DNA of 64,000 bases from contig CM069872.1 of assembly GCA_036172665.1 (NCBI GenBank), positions 55,848,101 to 55,912,100 of the forward strand, written 5' to 3'. A model generated the notes under the pieces. It made no database searches. It had not been told where the DNA came from and saw only the letters and a list, made by a program, of their open reading frames with translations. The position numbers were made by a program, and so were the translations under genes. This document shows, in pieces, positions 20,341 through 32,339 of the stretch (position 1 is its first letter; each line of letters opens with the position of its first letter). The DNA is from Prosopocoilus inquinatus. Taxonomy: Eukaryota > Arthropoda > Insecta > Coleoptera > Lucanidae.

Positions 20341-21556
20341 TGTATAAGTTTAAGGGGAACGAACGGTTACGAAAAATTGAAAATTTCATTTCAATGTTAA
20401 CAAGAAATGACGGCCGGAGACGAATTCAGGACCGGTTCGAGGCCTGAAAAAATAAATTTCACTAAGTGTTTGTTAAAATTTAATTTTTTTTTTTTAATGA
20501 ATAGAAAGAAACCACACGAAACATTATTTTTTCATTTTTTTTTTTACTTTAAATTGAGTTTTAATTTATCGTTGTCGTGTAAACAATTACGAAGCGGTGA
20601 TCTAATCTCTCTCTTGCATCTGATCGTGAGAGTTGCATTCAGTGCACAAAGCGATTTAAAAAAAAAGTGCACGGGCACTTAATTTATTGTTATTATTACC
20701 GACTCGGAACATGCAATCATCTAAAGCGAATTCCCAACAATGCCCATGCCCTCTCAGTATATCAATAATTATAAGGCCCGCGCACAATAAATTTCAGTTT
20801 CAGGAATTAAACAACCGACTTCCAAGTCTTACTTTCACAATGCCGATGCCGTTAATTTCTTTATTTTTATGTTTCGCTTGTGTCACAGCCCCCGGGCTTT
20901 GTCATGCTGCTGTTGTTGTCAATATGAAAGATGGCGGAGGTCGCACGGCGTGCGTGCATGTGTCGGGGGGGCGTCCCCCGAGAGGATGATCTTGGGCCGG
21001 AAGGTCCCCGGGCGATAATTCCTCTGATTAAATCAGGAGTGTAATGTGTTTCAGGATAATGAGATACACTTCTGGCAGGACGATCCGCTCTCTTTAAATA
21101 CGAACACCCTGATTACTTCTTCCAGAGTACATTTCCTCCGAAACGTTTAATGAAAAAAAAAAAGAAAAAAAAAAGAAGGAAAAAGGAAAAAAAGAGAAGC
21201 TGACGACTCTTTCATTTGAGTGTTGTCGCAAATTGAAGCAATAACAGCAAGTGTTTCACTTCAACTGGCATTTAAAATTAAAATAAATAATAAATAATTA
21301 AAATAAATAAATAAATTGAGATCACAGGGGAATTGTGAAGGGGTATGAGTAAAATATAGCGTTGCGATTTTGTTTTATTTGAAAGTAAAACCGCGAGCAT
21401 GGTCGACGTTTGCTACCACCCGAATTAATTTACTTTATCTCCGGAATAATTAACGGAAAACGGTGGTAAATTGGCGCTGAAGAAGACAATCAGCTGTCCT
21501 GAGCTAGTCCTCAGAAGGAGACGGCGGACGAGGTCGAAGCTTAAGAGCGCCAGGAA
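20341..21556. other. No further gene recognised
   Basis: Poly-T and poly-A tracts (20485-20550, 21150-21195) and an (AAATAA)n-like stretch near 21285-21315. Apart from the small frame at 20840 nothing can be supported. Confidence 0.4.
20840..20989 (+). CDS. Possible signal-peptide first exon (49 codons)
   Basis: The frame starts MPMPLISLFLCFACVTAPG, a short N-region, a hydrophobic core (LISLFLCFACV) and small residues (LCHAA) where a signal peptidase could cut after about residue 23. Then VVVNMKDGGGRTACVHVSGG follows before the stop. The ATG is preceded by CACA, an acceptable eukaryotic start context. It could be a first coding exon of a secreted or membrane protein with the rest beyond a large intron, or chance: an open frame continues upstream to 20687, and no clear splice donor is evident. 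Confidence 0.2.
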   Translation: MPMPLISLFLCFACVTAPGLCHAAVVVNMKDGGGRTACVHVSGGRPPRG

Positions 21557-22672
21557 GAGTGACCCTGGCTGACTTCTGCGCCACGGCGGAACCGTTCTCC
21601 AAGGATCGTAGCGTTATATACAAACATGCATTAAATATACACCGTGATTCAGAAATGCCTCCCGATGTCTTCAGGGTGAATACAACATCAAAAAGTAAGG
21701 TCACCTTTTTATATAATATTTTGTCCAAAACTGAATAATAAGGGAGTTATAACCCCTGAAAGAGGGGTGAAAAATTTTGTTTTTTGATAATATTTTCCGG
21801 ATCTTTTAATTCTTCAAACTAATATTTTGAACAGAGATATAAGGCACCTAACTGCACCTTAGCTACATATATATCAGATCCTCCATCTTTTTTTAAGGGT
21901 AGTTTTGTAGGGACAGGTTTCAATATTTTATCAGGAGTGACCCTGGCTGACTTCTACGCCACGGCGGAACCGTCCTCCAAGGATCGTAGCGTTATATACA
22001 AACATGCATTAAATATACACCGTGATTCAGAAATACCTCCCGATGTCTTCAGGTTGAATACAACATCAAAAAGTAAGGTCACCTTTTTATATAATATTTT
22101 GTCCAAAACTGAATAATAAGGGAGTTATAACCCCTGAAAGAGGGGTGAAAGATTTTGTTTTTTGACAATACTTTCCGGATCCTTTAATTCATCAAACTAA
22201 TATTTTGAACAGAGATATAAGGCACCTAACTGCACCTTAACAACATATATATCAGATCCTCCATCTTTTTTAAAGGGCAGTTTTGTAGGGACAGGTTTCA
22301 GTATCTTATCATGAGTGACCCTGGCTGACTTCTACGCCACGGCGGAACCGTCCTCCAAGGATCGTAACGTTATATACAAACATGCATTAAATATACACCG
22401 TGATTCAGAAATACCTCCCGATGTCTTCAGGTTGAATACAACATCAAAAAGTAAGGTCACCTTTTTATATAATATTTTGTCCAAAACTGAATAATAAGGG
22501 AGTTATAACCCCTGAAAGAGGGGTGAAAAATTTTATTTTTTGGGAATATTTTCCGGATCCTTTAACTCTTCAAACCAATATTTGGAACAGAGATATAAGG
22601 CACCTAACTGCACCTTAACAACATATTTATCAGATCCTCCATCCTTTCTAAAGGGCAGTTTTGTCAGTATTT
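21557..22672 (+). repeat. 378-bp tandem repeat, three copies
   Basis: GAGTGACCCTGGCTGACTTC begins copies at 21557, 21935 and 22313. The copies are nearly identical, so amplification is recent. Each contains TACACCGTGATTCAGAAATG, the left TIR of the surrounding element. The third copy fades near 22670. Confidence 0.9.
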
Positions 22673-23147
22673 TATCCCTAATTTTTTATTTTTTTCATAT
22701 TTCGTCAAAACTCTGTGAAAGAAATATTCTTTAGATTAGAGAAGAAAGGTTCTGTTATTGTATCTCGATAAACTTAACCGTTTTGGATTAATCGAGGTTT
22801 AAAATTGACCAATTTCTTATTTTTCAATTTTCAAACAAAAATTATGTCCGGTTGCACCAATATTTTAAGCAGAACTTAAGTTTAAGTCAGGTTTAGATTA
22901 TGACATTTATACTTGGTGAGTATAATATCAATCACATTCTGACTGACACCTACTTGACACATTTAAGTATCGATTAGAATGTGTGTGATATTTTGTTGAA
23001 CTTACCCAAAATGTCATATTCTAAACACAACTTAAATTTAAGCTTTGCTTAAAACATTGGTGCAACCGGCCGTTATAGAACCTTTGATTTTTTGAAGTTC
23101 TAATCACCTTGAAATTATCGGGAGACATTTCTGAATCAGGGTGTATA
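21636..23147. mobile_element. TIR element with triplicated left end (TA-flanked)
   Basis: The left end TACACCGTGATTCAGAAATG (about 21638, repeated at 22016 and 22394) is inverted at 23127-23146 as TACACCCTGATTCAGAAATG when reverse-complemented. TCTCCCGAT and a GGTGA block continue the match. TA dinucleotides abut both ends, as in Tc1/mariner-type elements. No transposase frame is visible. The 378-bp array makes the true left border ambiguous among three positions. Confidence 0.6.
22848..23069. mobile_element. 222-bp MITE nested in the TIR element
   Basis: Arms of about 60 bp are inverted: left CCGGTTGCACCAATATTTTA, right (reverse complement) CCGGTTGCACCAATGTTTTA, both continuing through AAGC--AACTTAA-TTTAAG and ATGACATTT. 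There is no coding capacity. Insects often carry MITEs starting GGTTGCACCAA; the superfamily is not assigned here. Confidence 0.8.
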
Positions 23148-23174
23148 ATATATTAATTAAAATAATACGTATGT

Positions 23175-23590
23175 TCGGCGAAGGGAGAAGGCGTTGCTTG
23201 CACGTGGATGTCAAACGTTAATCAACTGTCACGTAGTGTCGCCACCGTACGTCGGCACGTCGAGCTTCGTGTGTGTGTTTCGATGGTTGTCAACTGCCGG
23301 ACGTCCGTGACCTTAACGACGCCCTCACGTATTCGACCTTCGTTGCACTTGATTCGTCTCCAGGATACGATAAGCGATGGAGAAGTACCGACGAAATCTA
23401 ACAGAGCCAGAAGAAAAGCCCGAAGCGGCGAAGCGAAAACGAAAAGCGGATTCCTCCGTAGGAACAAGGAAATCGTATAAAACATGGGTAGTCGAAGTGG
23501 AGCCTTAAATTATTTTTCAATTTATTGGGGAAAAGAATGGGTCAACCGCTTGGTAAAAGTTGTTTAAAGCAGCAACGTTTAACCCGTCTG
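23175..23590 (+). repeat. Inverted relative of the 7.8-9.2 kb repeat, single unit
   Basis: Runs in the opposite order to 7805-9175: GATGTCAAACGTT, TCACGTAGTGTCGCC, CGTCGGCACGTCGAG, TTCGTTGCACTTGATTCGTC, CGAAAAGCGGATTCC, AAAACATGGGTAG, then TTGGTAAAAGTTGTTTAAA. A 43-codon frame with its ATG near 23373 starts MEKYRRNLTEPEEKPEAAKR and ends KTWVVEVEP. The homologous frame in the 7.8-9 kb units is shifted by one base. Coding is doubtful. Confidence 0.7.
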
Positions 23591-26057
23591 CACCTTGTAA
23601 CGACGAAATGCAAAGTAAACCGAAAATTCCGGTTCGGCTTTCAAGTGTACGAATTCTTGTACTCGTCACATTTAATAATAATCACAAAACAATCAACATA
23701 ACAAAAATGACGGACGTGTTATTCGGGGGTACGAGTGAAATAGAGCGTTCGTTGTTTTTAAAAGCGTTTTTAAAGTAAGTTCGTGTTAATTTCAGGAACA
23801 AACAACTCGGAAGTTCTTCTGTTCGCGCGATTTTATCTCTTCGTCCCTCATCAGCATAAAAATGTTGTTTGCGCGCGCTGAGGAAGCAAAAACGAAGAGG
23901 AGAAAAAAAAAACGAACTGTACAGAACAAAACAAAGAAGTATGAAGAATCGGGGCAACTTTTCCGAACAATTCCCTCTCTCAGACAGCGAACTTTCGAAT
24001 TTATTCGCGGAGAATCAATTATAAAAGTTCCGATATTTGTCGTCTTCTTCGTCTTATTCTTATTTTCGTCTCTATTAAAAGTTGCCGCCGCTTCACGCTA
24101 ATTTACCCCCGAAAATGAATCTCATCTCTAACATCATCGCATCACTTCTTCGCGAGTTTTAACTTCGAAAAAAAAAAAAAGAAAAAAAGAGTCGTCGTCG
24201 CGAGAGCTTGTATTATTGCTACGGCGCGCTAATGGCAATGGCAACACCATTGACAAGCAAGCAAACTTTAGTTAAAACAAGCTGATTAATATTTATGAGG
24301 CCTTGCCTAATGAATTTAAACGAGCGACGTGCTTAACGTACGTGCAACAACCATTTGTGACAGATAGTTTATGAACGCCATCGATAATGAATGTTACAGG
24401 GAGAGTTAAACCAGCCGTAAAATAAAAATTCTCGGAATAGTAAAGGAGATAGAAAGTAAACAAGAAATTTATTTTGCTGTTTAGGCAGACAGGTGGGTAT
24501 TTCGGCAGGCAAGTTGCCATCATCAGTACGTTTACAGTTTACACTTACAACAAACGCATTAAAAGAAAAGAACTAGTTAAAAGCATTCACAAATCTCGAG
24601 TGGAAGTGCACTCGACCGTCTCTTATAACTTCGGCGTTGCGTTTAATTTTAATAAGCGAGTGCTTTTAACTAACTATTTTTTAAAGTGTTTTTGAGTGTA
24701 GTAGGCGTACTGAGAATGGCAGCTTAGCTTTCGAAATGTGTACCGTATCGTAAAGAGTCATTTTGTGTTTTTTGTTTGTTTATAAAAAATTCTTGTGTGT
24801 TTCATTTCATTAGGCTTTGGTTAAACGAAGCTTTCGATGATGGGAGGGCGTCGGCGCTGAGGATGGGTTGCCAAGTTGCCAAGTTAAATCCTCGCTCGTC
24901 GAAATGACGAAACGTCGGCGGGTCGGGCAGAAAAAAGATTTACCGCCTCGGAATCCGGGGACTTGACATAGTTATTCGAGGGGTCGCACACACTTGTTTT
25001 CTAATTCAAATAAGCTATGAGTCAGATCCCGCATTGTCCATTTATCACACATAGCTTTACACCATGTCCCATTGTGTACAGCACCCCCCCCGCCTTGACA
25101 CTCACTCATTGTATTACACTATTAAGCATATGTGTATTTCCCGGGGCGGCGGCGGCGGCGGCGGCGATTCTTTCGGTGGTTGAATGCATTCACGCTTTGT
25201 ATCAGGAGATTCACGTGTGATGAGTCACCTTCGAGAACGCCCCCCCCCCCCCTTCTCTCTTCCACCCAGAAAAATTAAGTACATCCGAAACACTTATACA
25301 GGGTGTCGGAGGAGTCGATGCAAATAAGTTCACAGGACGGTAGCTTGAATCAAAACGATAAAAAAACTTGTATAATGTAGTATCCCAAATACAACCGTTT
25401 TCGATTTATGAAAACTTGGCAACGATGTCAATACACGTATGTCATTGACCTTGCGCCTCATCCCTTAACACGTAAAGCTCTCGATTTAACAGAAAAGTTA
25501 CTGATATAACAATAGTCATCATCGCATAATGACAAACCGATCTAACCCAGTGGCGTCTCTTCTTATTTTTAGTTTCAAGATTGGATTGTTTTAATGTAGG
25601 GGTAACAAAAGCGTCGCTCTCCTTGTGAAATCGATGGACAGATACATAGATACCGCCGCACGTAGTCAGAATAATAAAAACAAAAAAACGAAGGAAGAAC
25701 GAAATAACGAGGGTACAATAAAACGAAACAGCCACCTTTAAGATAAAGCCGAGGAGGCTAATAAGTGTCTATTATCCGACATCGCAAATACTTTCGGTCA
25801 CGAACCGCCACAGACTATTAGAAGGCGTAATGGTGCACTCTGGGACTCATCTCTGGTCATAGAAAGAATCTGTGCCTAGCTCTGGCGCATGATGGAAGGA
25901 AATGTCATATGCAATTATCTGCTGAGTGCCGCCGACTCTTTGTCGGAGGACGTAATAGCCGCCTCCCTTGCTCCTTACTTCGGATATGTCACAGCAAATT
26001 GACTGCACTAAACATATCCTGAAACTGTGCTTGGTTATTTATTTTCTTTCATTGCAT
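23591..26057. other. No gene recognised
   Basis: Holds poly-A tracts (23902-23912, 24168-24190), a (GGC)n tract at 25144-25166, a C-run at 25239-25252 and a TACAGGGTG motif at about 25297 of the type found at many insect transposon ends. Frames of 60-97 codons have no recognisable domain; the one at 25442-25735 (minus) starts with a hydrophobic stretch but nothing else supports it. Confidence 0.4.
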
Positions 26058-26641
26058 TGCGCAATTCGGTTACGGACATTAAAAAGCAAGCGAGACGCGC
26101 TTTTGATCTTTTCGAATTTGACAAAAAAAAAAAACGTTTCCGCTTTATTAAAGACCGTCACTCAACACGAGGAGGATGGCATGATTACAAAACTTCAATC
26201 GAAACGTCTACTAATTGCTAAGTTTAATTTTATGTAACTAAGAAGATTTTCTTGACGACAGGAAGTTTTGGCGCCCGACGTGGGGCCGTCCGAAAACTAA
26301 CCTAATCGTACACGTTCTTACAAAAGAAAAAAATCTACGTACAGCATGCGTTATAAGAATATACAGGGTGCGATCAGTTAAAAGAGATTTTGCACCTGTA
26401 CGTTTTCTTTTGTCAGTCGTTGTACGCAAATGTTGCGTAATTCGGTTACGGGAATTATTAAAAGCGAGCGAGACGTGCTTTTGATCTTTTCGAATTCGAC
26501 GAAAAAAAAAACGATCCCGCTTTATTAAAGACCGTCACTCAACAGGAGGAGGAATGGCAGGATTACAAAACTTCAATCGAAACTTCTACTAATTGCTAAG
26601 TTTAATTTTATGTGACGATGAGCAGATTTCTGCTCACGACA
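26058..26641 (+). mobile_element. Mini-LTR structure: LTR-like, 170 bp, LTR-like
   Basis: Direct repeats at 26058-26260 and 26434-26641 begin TGCG-AATTCGGTTACGG and share GCTTTTGATCTTTTCGAATT, GACCGTCACTCAACA and AATTGCTAAGTTTAATTTTA. The similarity stops exactly at ACGACA in both, so both end in CA. Eight bases after the first CA lies a tRNA-Lys-type primer site. The middle is only about 170 bp with no gene. This matches a TRIM-like element. No clear polypurine tract or target duplication was found, which weakens the call. Confidence 0.5.
26269..26287 (+). promoter_or_regulatory. Primer-binding-like site (tRNA-Lys type)
   Basis: TGGCGCCCGACGTGGGGCC differs by one base, in its first 18, from the site complementary to insect tRNA-Lys(CTT), TGGCGCCCAACGTGGGGC. 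Confidence 0.65.
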
Positions 26642-26774
26642 AATTTAAATTAAATTTGCCCGACATGTTGGAAATTTACGAAGACGACCAAGAAACGACT
26701 CATTTCCAATCAGAAAACAAAAGAAGGCAATCGAAAAAGATAGAGAGAGAAATTATTTTCGGCGAGAGGCGGCG

Positions 26775-27550
26775 AATGCCATCTATTAGTGGCTGGAGAA
26801 AACTGAAAACTACATCCAGTTGTCTTTTCCCGTCGAGTTAACTACTCGGGAAAAGGGGGGTAATCTCTCGAACCACGGAAAATCCATTTCTTTTTCATCT
26901 TTTCATCCGCGGGCGCCATCGCGAGATGCATCGAGCGCCATCTATCGTTCGATCGAGAAAACTACTTCGCTGATCCATGGATTTTTAAATTCTTTGACAA
27001 GTACGAAACACTAATTTTTGATGAAGGCGGCTGTTTTTTATTCCGTAACCTTTTTTCGAGTTATACAAACACAGGTCCTGAGCGCCATCTATTGGTCGAT
27101 GGAGAAAACTAACACTGATCGATTTTCGTCCTGTTGACAATAAGAACGAATGCGACCAAAATGGCATAAACGCATTATTTTTAACAGAAGTGTAACGATT
27201 TTACTTCGAAATCATTCTCTTTAAGCTCCGAGCACCACCTGTTGGTCGATGTAGGAAATTACTTAACCGATCGCGTTTTTATTTCGTTTATCGATAACGA
27301 GAATAAAGTCATACATGTTCTTTTGTATCTTTTATTCTGAAACAGTTTTCCCTCCCTGTTACAGTCGAGATGCTTCGAGCGCCATCTATTATCCAAAGTA
27401 GGAAACTACTCAACCGGTCGATTTTTTTTTTATTTTCAGCGACAATAAGACGTCGTTTTCGATAAAAAATGTCGTCTTTGTTCCCGTAAACACTTTTTTC
27501 GGTTATACCCAAGCAATTTGAACGCCATCTATTGATCGACAGAGAAAAAT
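26775..27550 (+). repeat. About 150-bp array with GCGCCATCTATTGG cores
   Basis: Versions of GCGCCATCTATTGGTCG occur at about 26776, 26935, 27082, 27232, 27379 and 27532 (steps 159, 147, 150, 147, 153). Each is followed by a GAGAAAA-CTAC-like block. Between them the sequence is diverged, so the cores are the most conserved part. The fourth copy reads GCACCACCTGTTGG. Confidence 0.75.
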
Positions 27551-27642
27551 TTTCCCCAACTCACTTAAAATTTTTAGTGACAGAAATTAACGTAATTTTT
27601 TAATGCAAGTGAAGGTTTTCTATTCTGGGAGAGAATTAAAAT

Positions 27643-27780
27643 TTAGGTCCGATTTTTTCACCTCCTGATAAATTTATCTGCCAGGTAATATCCTACTACG
27701 GAAACTATTATCGTTAGAATGGTTTTCAAGGACAATACCTGGCAGATATACTTATCAGGAGGTGAAAGACTGGGGCCTTA
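27643..27780. mobile_element. 138-bp MITE (copy 1 of a small family)
   Basis: The inverted arms share TTTCACCTCCTGATAA, ATCTGCCAGGTA and TCC. A related copy is at 44243-44383 and a decayed left half at about 58353-58400. Confidence 0.8.
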
Positions 27781-29215
27781 ATCCCGAACAAAAATGAAGA
27801 AAAAAAAAAGAAATGAAGGAAAAGGCGTTATTACGTGGGCTTGTGAAAATGAACGATGAACGAAGAAAGAAATGCAGGACAGTTGTAAACATTGGATGAC
27901 AATAAAAAGAAACCGAAGACAAAGATGTAAATTTAAGAGAAAGAAAGAAGACACGAAACGAACCAATCGAAACTCAACTATTTTTTAAGCAAACAAAAAA
28001 AAAACAAACAAAGGAAAAACAACGAAAGACGGTCGTCTTCTCGAAAACCCGAAAACACACTAAAATAAAAGCGAAACAAAAGACGATCGTCTGATAATGG
28101 GAAAAAACAAAGACGCGCTAAGAAAGCGAACTTAAAAATGAGAGGCGTCTATCAAAAAATCAATTCAGGTGTCGTTTAAGGAAAAAAGAAAAGAAAAAAA
28201 GAAAGAAAAACAAAAGACGGTCCCATCGAAACCGAAAACACGAAGCAGCAAAATAAATTGCGAAACAAAAAAAGATTGTCTGAAAACCTGAAAACCATAA
28301 AATAAAATAAAAAAACGCGCTGAGAAAGATGAAGAAAAAAAAGGCACAAAACGCGAGACAAGGACGCGCTAAGAGAGGTTAAATCTCGTGTAAGGAAAAA
28401 GAAGAAAAACAAAAGACAGTCGTCTCGAAGACCGAAAACACACTAAAATGAAGGAACGAAACAAAAGAGAATCATCTACAAACTTGAGAAAAAAGAAAGT
28501 CTCGTGAATTTTAAAATGAGATGCAGCTATCGTGATTCGGATGTTGCCAAGGAGAAGAGAAGAATAAACAAAAGACGGTCGCCACGAAGACTCAAAACAC
28601 AAAGTAAAATGAATGAAAGTGAAACAAAAGAGGATCGTCTGAATGCGTGAAAAAAATAAATAAATAAAAAGCAAAACAAGCACGCGCTAAGATTAAGGTT
28701 AAATCTCAGGCAGTAGCGGCTCGTCCGTCGGGGTGGACGTAGGGGCTAAAACAATGCAAGGAACGGAAACAAAAGAAAGCGAAAGCGTCATCAAGGATAC
28801 ACAGAGACACTTGGAATGAAAAAAGTGGAATCAGGAAAGGACGAGGGGAGAAAGAAATGGAAATTCCGCAAAATTGAAGACCTCGCGATTGAGGCAAGGC
28901 CAAAAGAAGAAACATATTGAAAAAAAAAAAAACAAAACGAGTTTTTCCACACCCATTCTGTCATTCAGCCTTCTGGCATCCTACGTCTTAGGTATCAGCA
29001 AAAAAAAAAAAAAATAAATAAAGAAAGCGCGTTGGTTTCGAAATAGTTGAAGACTGACAAGTGAGGAATACAACAAAACTGCGCCCTCAACATCCAGTAC
29101 AACTTCGCTTAAGGACTTCTTGCCCCCCTCAATATTCAATGCGTCTTTCTCCTTCGCCTCCTTCACGTCCAGTGCAGTACATCATTCTCTTTCTTTAAAA
29201 AAAAAAAACAAATTT
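27781..29215 (+). repeat. Degenerate purine-rich array
   Basis: An A- and AG-rich strand with recurring ACAAAAGACGGTCGTC, CGAAAACACA-TAAAAT and GACGCGCTAAGA words. Frames of 60-104 codons on the minus strand are F/S-rich translations of this repeat and not genes. Confidence 0.6.
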
Positions 29216-30168
29216 TATTTGAAAAACAAGATTTCTTGCATCACCCTGTACGTGAAACTACTTTCCAAAAATTAAACTTCATACTGGTCTGACTGTTGCC
29301 CTTTCGAATTTGTACATGCCCACACATACTCGTACCTTGAAAGGGGTTTCTTCGTTTTTTCTTTTTTTTTTTCTAATTAAAATAGACAGAAAGCTTTTCA
29401 ATAAGATAACGTCGGTAATCAGAAAATCTTTTAATAAAACATTGAATGTAATTTAAACGTTTAGATCGCCTGACAGGAGCTTTCCTAATATAATTTACAG
29501 CCTCCGCTTTCACAATGATTGCATTGTTTATGGGATAGGTTGCATTTATCTATAATTTTCCACGAAACAAATCCATTATAAGTAATCACGTGGGCACAAT
29601 ACAATTATTAGCAATTTCGACACACGGCTGTTACAGCAACCAAAAAAGACAAATCACAAATTACCACAGAACGGTTTATAATATACATAAGTAGGAGAGA
29701 GCCCTCTATAATTGCGCCGATTAAGGTATGTAGGTGTGGTTAATAGTGTCTAATCCGGGGGGGAGGATAATAGGGAGATACTAACTACCTCTTCTTAAAA
29801 AGCGTTGAGACGACTTGCGGTGGGCCGAAAACGTGTGCTGCTACTAACGAACGGCGAAACAAGCAACTAACTGCACCTCTTTTCTCGCCATATTTAGCAA
29901 CGCGGTACACGTCGAGATTTCCGCGGCATCTGCATCTCGCCCTTGATTTATGTGTCCGAGTGTAATTTGCGCACAGTATTTACACACCACGTCACGTGTC
30001 GATGTAAGTTTAATGAGGTCTTAAGATTCGAGTCGTTAACTCCACTCGCAATTAATCTTATTCCCTGTAACACTTTTACTTTTTCGCTCTGAAGAAATTA
30101 ATTTACTATTGGTTTTATTAAATTAAAAAGAAAAATAAATAACATGAAAGAAAATAGTTTGTAGGTTA
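29216..30168. other. No gene recognised
   Basis: No long frame or strong repeat. The composition is more varied than the arrays around it, but I cannot assign any function. Confidence 0.4.
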
Positions 30169-30345
30169 GGAAGTTTTGGCGCCCGACGTGGGGCCGCCCG
30201 AAAACTAACCTAACCGACACGATGTTACAAAAAAAATCTACGTAAGGGATGCGTTATACGAATCGTTACCCGGGGGGGGTATGTTAAAAGAGAATTGTAG
30301 ATTTCTTTGTACCTATACGCTTTTTGTTTTGTTTTCGATCGTTGT
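30169..30345 (+). mobile_element. Second copy of the tRNA-Lys-PBS internal segment
   Basis: AGGAAGTTTTGGCGCCCGAC at 30168 onward and CCGAAAACTAACCTAA match the segment after the LTR-like repeat at 26261. The primer-binding-like site starts at 30177. No LTR-like sequence precedes it: similarity begins right at the internal region. Confidence 0.6.
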
Positions 30346-31785
30346 TCAGGCTCAAAGTGATTGACAGTATTTTTAGATTAGAGCGTAACCAACTGGAACA
30401 AACTTAACGCAACATTTTCGAACCATTTGGTTTTGATGAAACGTCAAACGAGTGATGCATTGAACGCGGCAGACATGCAGAGGTAGGTTTATAAAAATAA
30501 AACCGTCGATCTAGTTTCAAACAAACGAAAACAAGCTAAATGCATTTCGTTTGTTTCGAATTGAAATTCGAGATGGAATTTGTAACTACGATCGTAATTT
30601 TCACGTAGAGGTCCGACGATCAAAACTTGGCGGTAACTTAACTTATCCCAACATGGGGCTCGCGTGACCGTAAGCTATATAGCTACGTAAAGGAAGGATG
30701 ATGACGATGGTAATACAGGTTCACGTTACGGCCGACCCCCGGGGGACGAACGAGGGGGCACCGATTATTATTTCAAGGAAATTACAGCTGAATTTATATC
30801 TGCTCAGCTTTGAAGTACCCACGATCTTCGACCATGAATACTTAAGAACATAATCGCGGAGTCATGTTCTCGAGAACTTATATCCGGCTTTTACAAGTCG
30901 AGAATTTTATTGTCCGCCAATAATAACGTCGCTGTAACTCGCTTGTTTTCGTACCTTCCACAGGATGTCGCCGCTCGTTATTACCTACTTACTCTCGTCG
31001 AGAGTTTTATTGCTCGGAAAAATTCGTTCTCAAATCATTAAGTCGTCTTCGAAAGCAAACGAAAACTAAGTAATCCCACTGTTAATTGGCCGATATACCG
31101 CTCGTTGTTTTAAAATGGGAGCATAGGCACGTAAAGCAGAATTTCTATGATCTCATTTGAGTTCAACGACCGGTATAATTCGGGCGCAAGAGCACTTTTC
31201 CATTCGTGCGACGACAGAAATTGAAGGCCGTAATTACAATTACTTACTATTACTCGTTCGTTTATGTTTATTTTTAAACATTTTTCCATTACGTATTTAA
31301 CACGGTATGAAACGTGGCCGCGCGCGCAACTTTCCCAAATTTATTATTTTGAAACGTGTCCGCGTGTTTATTTGATTTTAAATTTATCGTCGCAGTTAAC
31401 GGATGGAATTCGATAATGATTGGCGGCGCCACCGACGCTCCCGTTTGTACGCAATGTATACAAAATGTAACCGACGACTTCCTGAAAGTTGTTAATTAAA
31501 GCGAGCATTTAAACTTTACATAATTACCTGTTACATGACTTGTGGTTGGTATGATTCGTCACCGCAAAAGAATTCAGAAATCGGACGGTTTATAATTTGG
31601 AGAAATACACGGTGAAAGATATAGAGGCATTCCGGCGACGACGCATTCGGTACGTAACGGACGGGGACGCGTCATAAAAAAAATTGCGCGCTCCGTGAGT
31701 CAACAACATTCAAACACCTAGACAAATGGAAATGATGCTTAAAAACAATTGAACATCGACGGCGAAACTGAAATCTCGCATAATG
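30346..31785. other. No gene recognised
   Basis: Few repeats and no credible frame. It could be unique intergenic, intronic or regulatory DNA. Confidence 0.4.
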
Positions 31786-32240
31786 CTAACGGATTAAGAT
31801 TATGAAAACAAAATTTAGAAAAAAATCGAGGAGATTCTGAAATGTATGAAATATTTTGAAAGAGATTAATTTCGCCAAAACAAAAACAAAAAAAAAACAA
31901 TTGTAGTTACGAAGAAATATGAAGAAGTAGGCGATAAAAACAAAACACGAACAGAAAGCAGGAAACGCAACCACGCAAAAGAAAAAAAAATTGAGATAAC
32001 ATGTATTTTCAAAAAAAAAAAAAAAACAAAAGACAAAGACGAGGAAAAGCGAAGAAATCAAGAAAACCATAAATACAAAAAATAAAATAAATACGCAAAT
32101 AAGAGTAAGAGAAATAAAAATAAAAATAAAATGGCGACTTGTAAAACACTCCAACGTAACAATAGAAGTAAGAGAAATGGAGAAACAAAAGAGCATTGAA
32201 ACAAACAACAACTAGACAACTAACGCAGAAATACATATGG
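31786..32240 (+). repeat. A-rich array facing the T-rich array
   Basis: A-rich on the plus strand (AAAACAAAA, GAGAAA, AAATAAAAATAAA). The 141-codon minus-strand frame is a Phe-rich translation of it and is rejected as a gene. Confidence 0.6.
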
Positions 32241-32339
32241 AGAGAGATGGAAAGAACATTCTTTTTTGGCAGAGAATGATGTTTGATTTGTTAGAGAACA
32301 GTTGACATTCGTTTGTTCATCCTAATCTAAAACAGGTAA

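Noticed and set aside
25290..25305. TACAGGGTG motif as a complete transposon
   Set aside because: The motif also occurs near 26365 and 50374, but no matching inverted partner at a sensible distance was found for these copies.
27778..29166. Hydrophobic minus-strand frames of 60-104 codons
   Set aside because: Same cause: they read the complement of a purine-rich array.
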